DNA of 64,000 nt, from assembly GCF_963678635.1 (NCBI RefSeq), contig NC_087068.1, forward strand, positions 29,452,318 to 29,516,317. The letters run 5' to 3'. This DNA comes from Symsagittifera roscoffensis (Eukaryota; Xenacoelomorpha; Acoela; Convolutidae). Positions within the stretch are counted from its first letter, which is position 1; each line of letters begins with the position of its first letter. The notes beneath the pieces were generated by a model that saw only the letters and a program-made list of their open reading frames with translations, was not told the DNA's origin and ran no database searches. Positions 36,030 to 45,746 of this stretch are shown piece after piece. A program made the position numbers and the translations under genes.

Positions 36030-37260
36030 AGTTCAGCGAAAGTAAAGGAACAATTGATGCGTCTTTTTTGAAGATAGAAAAAGACATCAATAAGGAGTTG
36101 TTGGCTATGAGGAAAAAGACGAAATAAGTGAGATTTTCTGCACAAGGATGAGGTCTATTGGGTGGCAGCCCGCCAGGCTTTATGGGTTGGCGAAGGTGCA
36201 TAAAGGAAAAACCCCATTAAGACGGGCCCTCTCATTGCCTGGTAGCTCTTATTATAAATTGAACAAAGTTCTTGCAACAATTTTTGAGAAAATTGAGGGC
36301 GCAAACATCGAAACCAACTTACTAGATGCGAGAGAAATCTTAGAGAGCACTAATCTTGAGCCCAATGAGAATTTGATATCTGTAGATGTCAAGAGTTTGT
36401 ATACAAATGTTCCACTGAACGAAGCAATAGACATAGCTCTGAGAAAACTGTATGAGCAAGATGAATCACCATCAATTACTAGAAAAACCATGGAGAGACT
36501 GTTGAACATGGCAGTTAGTCAAGTCCATTTCAAGTGCAATGAAACATGGTACGTTTAGAAATCAGAGAGATGGTTTGGCAATTGGGGCATCTCTTGCCGT
36601 TATTCTAGCAAATCCTTGGCTAAAGCAGTACAAAACTGCGCTATCAAGGGATATTCCCAAAATGTTTTCGCCCGAAAAAAAAAGATCTTAACGGGATATG
36701 TCCCGAGTGCAAAAAGAAAGTCACGTACAGGTCAAAAGGTGTTTAATGTGAATGCTGTTTGAACTTGTATCACGTAAAATGCGGTGATATATCAGATGAT
36801 GAGTATCGAAATATAAGTGAAACGGTCTGGTACTGTAGAAAATGCATCGCGATAAGAGAAAAAAAGGGCAGTGCAGCAAGCTAAATTATTTTTCCGTTAC
36901 GTTGATGATATAGTGAGAACAGTGAAGGGTGATCCTGAAAAAGTACTACGGGCTGCAAACTTACTACATCCAAATTTACAGTTGACAATAGAGACACCAA
37001 ACACAAACGAGAAATTGGTATTTTTGGATTTACAAATTAGTATTGACAAAAGCAAGAAAGTTAACTTAACTGTGGGTGGTATCAAAAACCAACAGATATA
37101 GGTACAAAACTAAATTTTAGAAGCTGCGTCCCCCTTCAGTACAAGAGAAGTCTGATTGAAGGAACTGTTCATCGGGTTTTCTGCAGTACGTCAACATGGG
37201 AAGAATATGATAAAGCGATGAAAATCAACCGTGAACAGTGGTTGAAAAAACCAATATCCG
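36030..37260 (+). pseudogene. Penelope-type reverse transcriptase with embedded PHD finger
   Basis: The first open part (36148-36555) carries RLYGLAKVHKG and ISVDVKSLYTNVP, RT blocks of Penelope-like elements. After a stop and frame change, GLAIGASLA (36572-36598) is motif B and FRYVDDIV (YVDD at 36898-36909) is the catalytic motif. A later segment in an FLDLQIS, GWYQKPTDTG and LNFRS order is also typical. Between motif B and YVDD lie about 100 codons containing a C4HC3 zinc finger. Frameshifts (near 36680, in an A run, and near 37075) and stops (36556, 36745) inactivate this copy. Confidence 0.78.
36699..36845 (+). pseudogene. PHD-type C4HC3 finger inside the RT
   Basis: The segment reads CPECKKK, then CECCLNLYHVKCGDIS, then VWYCRKC. 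Cysteine and histidine spacing fits a PHD finger (CX2C, CXCC, HX2C, CX2C), with the usual W just before the last pair. PHD fingers in other proteins bind histone H3 tails; such a role in chromatin targeting is inference here. One TAA interrupts it (36745). Copy 2 preserves the last CRKC pair in the same position relative to YVDD. Confidence 0.7.
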
Positions 37261-37379
37261 GAATCTTGGTCGTCGCGGGTTGCATCACATGCCCTTGAAA
37301 AGGTCATCAGGGAGGACAAAAACTGAAAGAACATGGCTGAGAAAATGAAGCCTTAAGATTATAGCAGTGATTCTCCACG

Positions 37380-37850
37380 CATCTTGATGGTCCAATATAG
37401 GGGGAATCACAGTCAGACATTAGCAAAAAAAATGCCCGATATCACCAATGCGCAGATAACATTCACGACGAGGAAGATGAAAACTTGTATGCCCTCTCTA
37501 AAATCCTCCTTCTCCAGTGAACTGGAATGAAAAGTGATGTACAGACCTGAATGTTGTGGGTGCAAATATATCTATGTTGGCCAGACGGTCCGACAACTCA
37601 ATACAAGGATTGAGGAACACCGAAAAGAGGATACCCCATTTGAACAGCATTTAAGGCAGTGTGGTAGTGAGAGTGGTAACCGGAGTTTAAATCGAATATA
37701 ATCGACCAGGCGTCCAGCAGCATCAAGTTACTTACATTAGAGGCGCTGCACATTAGGAAAGAGAGACCGGCAATTAACACGCGCGACGAGTTTAGAAGTA
37801 GGGAGCTGACACTAAGGCTATCGTTCCAGAATAAAAAAAATTCTGGCTAA
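37380..37850 (+). pseudogene. Connector and GIY-YIG endonuclease of Penelope-like copy 1
   Basis: Reads ILMVQYRGNHSQT, then KTCMPSLKSSFS, then CCGCKYIYVGQTVRQLNTRI with an EEHRKED block. The Y-I-Y-V-G-Q-T plus R...EH pattern is the GIY-YIG nuclease core, and the preceding CCGC is the usual cysteine pair before it. It would nick target DNA for target-primed reverse transcription. A TGA (near 37528) and small indels break it. The frame runs on to a stop near 37848. Confidence 0.75.
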
Positions 37851-38187
37851 AACAAAAAGTTTTGAAATAACTTACATGTTAGCATGAGAATTAGCGACAA
37901 AGCGAAATTGCAAAAACAAAAAAAAAGGTGAAAACTCTAAGAAATTTGTGACAAAATATCTAAAATTTTACATAAAACAGTTGTTACATAATTTCAGTAA
38001 TATTTGTAAAGTTTCGATTGGTTGAATTTTTTTAAATTTTGAAACAATGATGTGAATGACACTTTTTATGATCTTTGATCATTTTGTACAGATAGTTAAG
38101 AATTTTTAAAACCTGAAGATGCACAAAAATGTGCGAAGACGTTTGTTTGAATTTACATTTTTCACGCATTCTCAGAATTTTTTAGAT

Positions 38188-39309
38188 CAACAAAGAGAGT
38201 AAAATTAAAAATTTTTAAAATTGAACTACAAAAGTAAAAAGCAAGGAACAATCTCATCCGAGCTAGCAGGTCTAGCGGCACACCAACAGATTACTCAAGC
38301 TCCTTTGAGTTTGCTTCTTTTACCCCATAAAACCACAGACAGACCTGTCTCTAAAATTCCTAACATAGTGCGTGACACAGACACAAACATCAAACATAAC
38401 ATATCTATTGTATAACATTATCGCAAAATTTTGCCTTATTTTGGTCAATGAAAATTTTTCATTATATTTTGAAAGACTTATTGTCCAAAATCGACATTGA
38501 AAACTAGCTTTTCAGAGAGTGAAACCTGAATTTTCGTTTAATTTTGTTCACGAGTCTAGTTATAACGAAAACGTTCGTATTTAATTATAAATTTTTTGGT
38601 AGTTCAATTAAATTTTATTGACAATTATCTAAACAGTATTCGTTTGGTTGATGGCCTAAAAACTTTAGCACAATTGTTTACCCTTAAACTGGCCAAAAAT
38701 CAGCTGGCTAGGTCAAGTCGGAGAAAAGCCAAAATTTAAGGTGTCTGACGTCTGCCAGTCGTCAATTGGGAGTTTTGCTATTTTCTGTCGCTGTGTAATT
38801 TGTTGGCGAACGTTACATTTGTTCCAGGAATTGTTGGTCCTTTTTTGCTGTTTTTGTTGACAAAAGAAGAAATTCTTTCAAAGGTTTTTTGTTTCAATTT
38901 TTAATTTGTCTATTCATTTGCTTGTAATCATAGTCACTCATTTTTGTATTAGCCTAATTGTTGTGATAAACTTATTAAATAGTTCTTTGTTCAAATTTAC
39001 CGCTTGTTTGTTTTCAAATCATATGCGCGCTGGGCTTTCCTCTTCTGGTTATCTTACCAAATCTCGCCGTCCAAGCCGTAGGCGGGTGAAGTTTCCCTTG
39101 CGTAACTAGACGCAAGAAGAAGTGAGCTGGTGATTCGACCTCCAAATCGACGTCAGGTTGTACCACTCCTTTCTTTTTTTTCTTTTTTTTCATCGCCTTT
39201 GCCTCAGCAATTTTGAACCCAAGGTGAAAATGTTCATAAATCACCCCAAAGAGCTTCCTTTCTCGCCCCAGTTGTCTGTGTTTCAGGTTGATGCCGCGAT
39301 TCCAGGCAA
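38188..39309. other. Probable 5' part of the LINE-like element or host DNA
   Basis: AT-rich to about 39000, then more balanced. No confident coding. An arginine/serine-rich reading near 39026-39109 and a poly-T/C stretch at 39171-39190 are the only marks. Where the LINE-like element starts cannot be placed. Confidence 0.35.
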
Positions 39310-39800
39310 GACGCATCCATGAGTTCTCATAGAAACTAGTTATCGGGACTTCAAGGACCAAATATATCAAACCAGCTCTAGTAAAATCAAAAATTCACTC
39401 CTACCGCGGCGCAACGCTTCATGATCTATTTGAAACAGTTTTAAAATACAGACCAAAGCGCCTAAATACAGTAACAATAGTTGCTGGATACAATGACAAC
39501 AGGCTGCATTCACAAGAATTAGAATAGCAGTGGAAAAACTTGATTAACCTCGTCACAGCAAGTTTCAGCCCAAGACACTGAGCACCCCCAAAACAATTCA
39601 GAACTATAATAATTCCGAAATGAACTGCAAAATTTATATTCATAATCATGTGCTGTTTAATTTGATAAATAGATTTGTACACCCCCATACACTTATTGTT
39701 TAGACTAACCTCAACCTAAATCTAACCCCTCAAATGTTCTACCGTGATGGCATACAATTCTCGTTCTACGGTAATGATTTCTTTACAAATTTTCTTGCAA
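39310..39800 (+). pseudogene. SGNH-esterase-like domain of the LINE-like element
   Basis: One frame reads KLVIGTSRTKYIKPALVKSK, then YRGATLHDLFETVLKYRP, then VTIVAGYNDNR, and farther on RDGIQFSFYGNDFF. These correspond to SGNH block I (GDS changed to GTS), block III (GxND) and block V (D-x-x-H changed to DGIQ). Esterase-like domains are known in ORF1 of some non-LTR elements. Here two of the catalytic positions are altered, and stops (near 39335, 39523 and after) interrupt the frame. Confidence 0.65.
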
Positions 39801-39850
39801 ATTTAATCTATAAATTCTCTCGCTAACTTGACACCGCCGTCCTTCCTAAA

Positions 39851-40030
39851 ATGGCTACTCAAACACACTTCCTTATTTGTAAAAGCAGCCTACGAGGCGG
39901 AGGTGTTTGGTGCTTCACATGCCCAGGCTACATTCATGTAAAATGCAGCGGCCTAGCCCGCAGCAGTGATCACTACGACGATTTCAGTTGTCATCGCTGC
40001 ACCTTCCAATTTCATTCAGCTAACGACTAG
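39851..40030 (+). CDS. PHD finger ORF of the LINE-like element
   Basis: An intact 59-codon frame. Residues C10, C21-x2-C24, H29-x2-C32 and C47-x2-C50, with F46 before the last pair and the G-Y-I-H-V-K-C-S-G-L block, fit a PHD finger; the second cysteine of the first pair is missing. It lies between the esterase and RT regions and is presumably a fragment of a longer polypeptide. PHD fingers in retroelements may target chromatin or RNP; that is inference. Confidence 0.65.
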   Translation: MATQTHFLICKSSLRGGGVWCFTCPGYIHVKCSGLARSSDHYDDFSCHRCTFQFHSAND

Positions 40031-40328
40031 CATGAATGCAATCCCCCAACCCTAGCTACAACCACGCTCCCCCAAATGCACCCATCCACTGCCCCACACT
40101 CACAAAATTAAGGAGAGTCTTCTACTATAGAACCTAGAACAAGACAAGACCCATGGTCAAACCCCTGTCCAGAACTCATAGAACCCACCAGGAAAATATA
40201 CACCGAAGTGGTCCACTGAAAACCGGTCTTTATGATCTTTGCAAAAAATAAAGTTGGTTATAACTTCATTGAAACCCTCATTAGAACTTTGAACAGCCTA
40301 ATAGAAAACAACAAAAAATACCTTCGCA

Positions 40329-41592
40329 ATGCACGCAGCAATGATTTTTCCACACTTATTACTGTGCAAAACAAAGTCCGAAATTGACGGATCTTTATCC
40401 AAAACAATAACAAGGCGACTTAAGCAATGGCAAGACGGAGACCTGGATGGACTATATAACGAAGGAAAGAAGCTGCAAATGCGCTTGTTGAAAGGAAGTA
40501 GAAGAAAAACTGAAACTGAAGCACAACAGTTCAACAAACTAATGAATACTGGAAAAATTTCAAGCGCAATTGCAAAACTAACAGACACATCTAAAGGCGT
40601 TCTTTCGCTCGACGAGATTGTCAAAGGTAAGACAGTAGAACCTACTCTCATAGAGAAACACCCACCATCTGAACCAATTGATGAGAACTATATTACACCA
40701 GTCTCAAACGAAACCATTCCTTTCCATCCATCGATATTTGATCAGGGAAACGGTCAACATATCAAGAAGGCAGCCATGAGAACGCACGGATCGCATGGAC
40801 CATCTGACCTCGATGCAAATGAATGGAGACGTATTTCAACACACTTCGGGCAACAATCAGTTGAAATTTCAAAAACAATTGCTAAAATTGCCAAAAAATT
40901 GGCCACAGAAGAACTAAATCCAGAACTAATTGAACCATATAACGCATGCAGATTAATACCCTTAGATAAGAATCCAGGGGTAAGACCCATAGGCATAGGA
41001 GAAGTTATGCGTAGGATAATAGGGCCAACAATAACTAAATGCCTAAAAAACGAACTCATGTCGCTCGGTTCAAACTACCAACTCTGCCTAGGACAAAAAT
41101 GTGGCATTGAATATGCGGTCCACACGCCAAGAGATCAATACAGCAAAACTTCCGCCGATGCTATTTTACTGATAGATGCCGAAAACGCTTTCAACTCGCT
41201 GAACCGAAAACTGGCTTAGAAAACATCAAAAATACCTGCCCTTCCCTTTTAACAGCAATTAAAAACTCATACTCCAATCCATCTAAACTATTCGTTAACA
41301 AAAAAAAACAATCTACTCTTAAGAAGGGACAACCCAGGGGGATCCACTAACAATGGCCATGTACGGTCTAGCCATAATACCCCTCATAAAACTTTTATCA
41401 GTAGACGATGTAACCCAGAAATGGTACGCAGACGTCGGAAATGCAGTCGGTAAATTAAGCAATCTACGAACCCTCCTTGATAAAATTGTATCACTGGTTA
41501 AATTTTTTGGCTACCACGTGAAAGCATCCAAATCCCAACTCATTGTCAAGGATGAAAAACTCGGTGAAGCTCAGAAAATTTTCGCTCTATAA
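40329..41592 (+). pseudogene. Reverse transcriptase of the LINE-like element (active site mutated)
   Basis: The 296-codon frame holds the RRLKQWQDGDLDGL segment, then RLIPLDKNPGVRPIGIGEVM and the motif A-like ILLIDAENAFNSLNR. A frameshift at about 41215 leads to the motif B block GTTQGDPL (in another frame, near 41327-41350). The frame from 41353 contains WYADVGNAVGKL, where the second catalytic Asp of YADD is Val (41434-41436). The copy therefore could not polymerise. Intact relatives would carry out target-primed reverse transcription. Confidence 0.75.
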
Positions 41593-42210
41593 AGGCAGGA
41601 GCCCGAGTGCTTGGTTCAGTTATAGGAACAGAATCTGAATGTAAAAAATTTCTCGAATTTCAACAGAACGAGCAAATCAAAAATTTGAAAAAACTAACAA
41701 AAATCGCTAAAACCTCCCCTCAAAACATTTTTGCCTGCTATACTAAGGGAATTCAAGAAAAGCTTTCATTTCTTGCCAGGACAACGCCGAACACTATGGA
41801 AAACTTAGAAATGTGTGAAAATATTATCAAAGAAAAATTATTACCTAACCTAGTCGGTAAAGACACTTTAAACCCCCAGTTCCGTGAGATATTTTCCTTA
41901 CCCCTTAAAATGGGCGGACTTAACATCAAGCTGCCATCCGATCATGAAAGCTACCTAGAATGGTCTAAGGAAACACCACTAGTACTGGAATCTCAAGATC
42001 CTATTACAGCAGTAACACAGCAAGAAAATGTACGAAAATCAAAAAATCTCAATTAACAAATCAAAATCAAACCTCATTAACTCCTTAAATGAAACAGATA
42101 AATACGCAATCGACCTGGCCTCTGAAAAGGGAGCCTCTAACGGGCTCAATGCTCTACCACTGAGCAGATACAACTTCAACCTGAATAAATCAGAGTTCAG
42201 GGATGGTATT
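41593..42210 (+). pseudogene. C-terminal region of the LINE-like ORF up to the insertion point
   Basis: Begins after a frameshift with RVLGSVIGTESECKKFL and continues at 41607-42056 with helical sequence and the block LPLKMGGLNIK. Another frame change near 42030 leads to ASEKGASNGLNALPLSRYNF and ends KSEFRDGI at 42210. The missing continuation is at 63563. No catalytic motif is recognised; it corresponds to the thumb and tail of this RT family. Confidence 0.7.
42206..42210. repeat. Left GTATT target duplication of Penelope-like copy 2
   Basis: GTATT here and at 63558-63562 bracket the Penelope-like insertion. Removing the insertion and one GTATT restores the reading frame of the LINE-like element across the junction (D-G-I then V-L-K-Y-G-W). 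Confidence 0.75.
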
Positions 42211-43103
42211 TAATTAATTTTGAGAATGCGTTAAAATTGTAAATTCAAACAAACGTTTTTGGCACATTTTGTGCATCTTCAGGTTTTAAAAATTCTAAGC
42301 TATCTGTACAATATGATCAAAGATCATAAAAGTGTCACACGCATCATTACTTCAAAATTTTAAAAATTCAACCAATCAAACCCTTACAAATATCACTGAA
42401 ATTATGTAACAACCATTATGTAACATTTTAAAACATTTTGTCACAAATTTTTGAGAGTTTTCTTCATTTTTATTTTCACATTTTCGTTTTGTGGCTAATT
42501 TTTATGATAACATGTAAGTTGTTTCAAAATTTTGTTGTTTTAGCCAAAATTTTTCGGTTCTGGAATTATAGCCTTAGTGTCAGCTCCCTACTTCTAAACT
42601 CGTCGCGCATGTTAATTGCCGGTCTCTCTTTCCTAATGTGCAGCGCCTCTAATGTAAGTAACTTGATGCTGCTGGACGCCTGGTCGATTATTTTCCAATT
42701 AAACTCAGACCTACCACGCTCACTGCCACACTGCCTTATATGCTGTCCAACTGGGTATCCTCTTTTCGGTGTTCCTCAATCCTTGTGGTGAGATATGGAA
42801 CCGTCTGGCCAACATAGATGGATTTGCACCCACAACATTCAAGTCTGTACACCACTTTTGATTTCAGTTCACTGGAAAAGGAGGATTTTAGAGAGGGCAT
42901 ACAAGTTTTCAATTTCCTCGTCGTGAATATTATCAGCGCATTGGTGATATCGCGCACTTTTTTTGCTAATGTCTGACTGTGATTCCCCCTATATTGGACC
43001 ATCAAGATGGCTGGTGAATCACTGCTATAATCACAGGGCTTCTTTTTCTCAGCCATGTTCTTTTTGTTTTTGCCCTCGCTGATGATCTTTTCAAGGGCAT
43101 GGG
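42211..43103 (-). mobile_element. Penelope-like element copy 2, 3' part (GIY-YIG and tail)
   Basis: On the minus strand, from 43103 down, comes a connector (LMVQYRGNHSQTLAKKVR) and then a GIY-YIG core with CCGCKSIYVGQTVPYLTTRI and EEHRKED. The frame 43146-42736 begins partly in the adjacent LTR. The untranslated 3' tail runs to 42211. It is the same family as copy 1 but inverted. A stop near 42740 and frame changes beyond it show decay. The insertion of the LTR element at 43104 separates it from its RT part at 63100-63557. Confidence 0.82.
43101..43103. repeat. Left GGG flank of the 20-kb LTR element (3-bp TSD)
   Basis: GGG here and at 63097-63099. The empty Penelope-like sequence, compared with copy 1 (GCATGTGATGCAACCC), would read GCATGGGATGCAACCC, so only 3 bp are duplicated. 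Confidence 0.7.
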
Positions 43104-43997
43104 TGTGCCAGTCGGTCATATCTGGAAGTTTGACCTTGAGGGACACAAAAATACGTAATTTTGGAGTGAAGTTTTAATTTTCAAAATTTCGAATGGAGCC
43201 TGTCATGCTCAGTTTTCTCGCACCAACTGAAAACACAAAGTGAAAATCAGAACGACTGAATTTACAATTGCGGGAAAATACTTAAGAAAACAGCAGGAAA
43301 TTGCTATTCGCAGTTTCCAGATACAAAGTAAGACACGAGTAGAGCTGTCTTATCCCGAAATACGAGGAGAGATAATAAAAAGAAGAGAGGACAACTATTC
43401 GAAACGAACCAGAGTGAACCTTCAATGGAAAGGTGGACAGCTTAAGTGTCCCAATGGTTCATACAAAAACTCCAATTCTAGAGTCAAAATTTACTTCTGT
43501 TATCAAAACTGATCAGTATTAAATTTATCTAGTTATATTATCTAATTCTTGAGTTGCTTATCAATCTAATTACTCCTTGTACTCGAGTGCATCAGCATGT
43601 GAGTCCCTAATTTAATTTTCTCGAGTTTGTTTTATGATTGTTATGTTGAGATAAGGCGAGTTTTAGGTTGATCCATCTGAAATGGATCAAAGTTCCACTG
43701 TCCAATAAAAAGTAACTTAACGGATTGTTCCGACCCTGTTTTTAACGGCGTTCGTGTATTTTGGGTATTTTGAGACCTAAGTATGGGGACGTTCTTATTT
43801 TCTAGAGTGGGGGGATATTTTGGTAGTAGCCTTTAAGCTGTAACGGGTTCTAGTCTCATGTCGCAAGTAAACCGAATTGGCTCCGACCGTTTTGAGGTAG
43901 AAAAACACAAGAGATGGTGTCCCTGACTCTTGAGCCAATGGTTATAGGGCCTATTTTTCTTAAGCCTCATATGTGACCGAAGTAGGCGACTGTTACA
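43104..43997 (+). repeat. 5' LTR
   Basis: 894 bp, TGTGCCAG...GACTGTTACA. It contains a CCAATAAA stretch with AATAAA at 43704-43709 as candidate poly(A) signal, a perfect palindrome GATCCATCTGAAATGGATC at about 43672, and a 90-codon open frame (43240-43509). In a full-length transcript this copy would supply the promoter, but I cannot point to a clear TATA box. Confidence 0.95.
43240..43512 (+). CDS. Short open frame inside the LTR
   Basis: A 90-codon frame rich in K, R and Q, beginning MKIRTTEFTIAGKYLRKQQE. The equivalent frame in the 3' LTR is open over most of its length but lacks this ATG context and ends earlier. Differences between the two LTRs here are mostly replacement changes, so I see no sign of protein-level constraint since insertion. 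It may be chance. Confidence 0.25.
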   Translation: MKIRTTEFTIAGKYLRKQQEIAIRSFQIQSKTRVELSYPEIRGEIIKRREDNYSKRTRVNLQWKGGQLKCPNGSYKNSNSRVKIYFCYQN

Positions 43998-44666
43998 TAG
44001 TGTTTTTATGGCGCTCCTGGGTGTTTTTACGACATCATGACTACGGAGTCGAACCCACTTGACACAGCTCCGGGCTGCATGCCCATTCTAGAGTACCGGT
44101 GGTACGGTTCAGCGGGAACGTCTAAACCTTCCGGTTGTACCGTGATAGCTTTTTAAGAAAACTTGAGAAAACTTCCTGGTACGCTCTCCGAACGAGGCCT
44201 AGCTAACCGAGTAAAGGGTGTAACTAGGGAATCAAAAACATGAAAAAAGTATAGAAAAAGGAACAAAAACCATAAAACGAAAAGACAGTGACTTTGATAC
44301 TGGATCATTTGGATCAAACTTTTATATTAATTAAATAGTATACCCATACTGTTTTATAAGACCGATCGTTTCGATCAATCTAGCAATTTAAACCAGTGAC
44401 TTCAATAAGTTGCCCGAGTGGGGGGCGTCGTTAAGGGTTTTCAGATAGATTGCAGCCTAGCCGGACCACTAGGAGACTTGACTGGAAGAGGTGACCAGTC
44501 GAGTGGGAAAGTGGTTCACAAGGATCGAACCGGACCACTAGGAGACTTGACTGGAAGAGGTGACCAGCCGAGTGGGAAAGTGGTTCAGAAGTACTGAGCT
44601 GAACCCACTGGAAACTTGACTGGATGAGGTGACTAGCCAAGTGGGAAAGTGGTGCATTAGATGTAG
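43998..44666 (+). promoter_or_regulatory. Leader with uncertain primer-binding site
   Basis: 669 bp from the LTR end to the first Gag ATG. A TGGCGCTCCTGGG segment begins 12 bases after the LTR (44009) and starts with TGG as a tRNA 3'-CCA primer site should, but I cannot match it to a tRNA acceptor with confidence. Three tandem hairpin-forming repeats occupy 44461-44660. Confidence 0.5.
44461..44660 (+). repeat. Three tandem ~70-bp leader repeats with conserved hairpin
   Basis: Units start at 44461, 44530 and about 44601. Each has CTTGACTGG, a 9-base loop (AAGAGGTGA or ATGAGGTGA) and a pairing arm: CCAGTCGAG, CCAGCCGAG and CTAGCCAAG. In unit 1 the arms pair along nine positions. In unit 3 the outer pairs are restored as CTT/AAG, which looks compensatory, while one inner A-C mismatch appears in units 2 and 3. 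The position in the leader suggests an RNA packaging, dimerisation or translation signal; that is inference. Confidence 0.7.
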
Positions 44667-45746
44667 ATGTCTCTAGAAAATATAGAACCCACCATCGAGA
44701 TTGATCTAGAGACACCGGATCAAAGTGTGGATGAAGTAGGAAAGAAAACGACGGAGTCAACTCCAATGCCTAGTGCGGAAGAACCTAACCCGAAACCCTT
44801 AGAGTTCTCACCGATGAACAACGTGGAAGACACAACAGGCAATACGCATGAAACAGTGAAGGATGAGTCTCAAAAGAGAACGTCTTTTACTGAAAGATTA
44901 GCGATGATGGTCGGAATGAGATCGAAGGACGCAGCAGTGGAGGAGACGAAAGTCGAGAAAAGCAAAAACATTCGGAACAGTATCCACGAGAACGACAGAG
45001 ACCGATCAGAACGAGGGTCAGAAAAAACCGGAACCAGCGACCGACTACAGGACAACAACGGACCATGGAACAACGACTCTTGAGCTAAGCGACTTGAGCT
45101 AAGGAACACCGACTCGAGTGATAGAGGAAGCAACAAATCCAGGAAAACTTTCAAGAAACCGAAAGAGTTCAAAGATGGTTCAGATGGATGAATTGACACT
45201 TGGGTAGAAGTCATGAGGTTGCACTTAGAACAAGACAACTTGAACGATGAGAGGCAGGCATGCCTAAGCAATCTGGAAGGCACGGCATTGAAATGCGTGG
45301 TTGCGAAGAAAGAAGAGGAAAGCGACACAGCGGACAAAATCTTTGAAATATTGTTAAATAGATTCGGCTCAGGCATGAAGGGTCATCAAGCGATGATGCG
45401 ATTTGAAAAGAGGAGACAAAGGGACGATGAATCGATAGACAGGTTCTTAGATGATCTTGAGAGCTTGAGAAGAAGGAGTGACCCGGAAGAATCTACCAAT
45501 CGAAGGAACTTCAGCATCGCCTCAAAGTTCATTGATGGGGTAAAGAGTGATGACTTGAGAACGATGTTAGCAACGTACTACACATTGTCGAAAGACAGTG
45601 CACCAACTCCAGAAGAGATGAGGCAGAAGTCAAGAGAGTACATGCTGATGAAACCCAAGAAATACTCGTACTCAGACAACAGGAACCCACAGGGGGGGGG
45701 GGGGGAGTCAGCCACAAAGGTCGTCATGGTACAAGCCCAGAGATGA
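44667..45746 (+). pseudogene. gag: Gag: acidic N-terminus and capsid-like region
   Basis: One frame with two in-frame TGA codons (45081, about 45189). Residues 1-138 are acidic, disordered and S/T/E-rich. After the first stop the frame continues through a KKPKEFKDGS stretch into the capsid region from about 45195: LEQDNLNDERQACLSNLEGT, then FEKRRQRDDESIDRFLDDL. This helical Retrotrans_gag-like pattern forms the particle shell in related elements. It ends in a 14-G tract (45692-45705), which throws the frame out before the zinc knuckles. Start chosen as the first ATG after the leader repeats. Confidence 0.82.
45692..45705 (+). repeat. 14-G homopolymer at the capsid-nucleocapsid junction
   Basis: Fourteen consecutive G. 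Downstream, the frame leading into the zinc knuckles differs from the upstream capsid frame, so the tract has gained or lost bases, or has been mis-sequenced. In a working copy it would encode a short polyglycine linker. Confidence 0.9.

Larger units (their letters stand above)
35980..38187 (+). mobile_element. Penelope-like element, copy 1
   Basis: A plus-strand element with a reverse transcriptase without RNase H followed by a GIY-YIG endonuclease, the defining pair of Penelope-like elements. The coding part has frameshifts and stops. The 3' end is placed by comparison with copy 2: both share the untranslated tail down to GCATTCTCAGAATTTT-like sequence, ending here at about 38187. The 5' boundary is uncertain, since coding similarity begins around 36030. 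Its orientation is opposite to copy 2. Confidence 0.8.
39310..42210 (+). mobile_element. LINE-like retroelement, 5' portion (outer element of the nest)
   Basis: One plus-strand element carries in order an SGNH-esterase-like domain, a PHD finger, a reverse transcriptase and a C-terminal conserved region. It is cut at 42210, within the sequence EFRDGI, by the Penelope-like copy 2; the reading continues at 63563 with VLKYGWQP. The family (esterase, PHD finger, RT, conserved C-terminus with an EFRD...GW block) is one I associate with non-LTR elements of aquatic and other invertebrates, without a firm clade name. This copy has stops, frameshifts and a changed RT active site. Confidence 0.75.

Noticed and set aside
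36790-36815. Hammerhead-ribozyme-like GATGATGAG...CGAAA, of interest because Penelope-like elements often carry hammerheads
   Set aside because: The first core base is wrong, no flanking stems are seen, and it lies in the coding part (PHD finger), so it is a chance match.
44040-44110. TCGAACCCAC near the leader resembling the reverse complement of a tRNA T-arm
   Set aside because: Neighbouring sequence does not fold as a tRNA and lacks a matching acceptor stem.
44431-44766. 111-codon minus-strand frame with internal repeats
   Set aside because: It is only the reverse translation of the tandem leader hairpin repeats.
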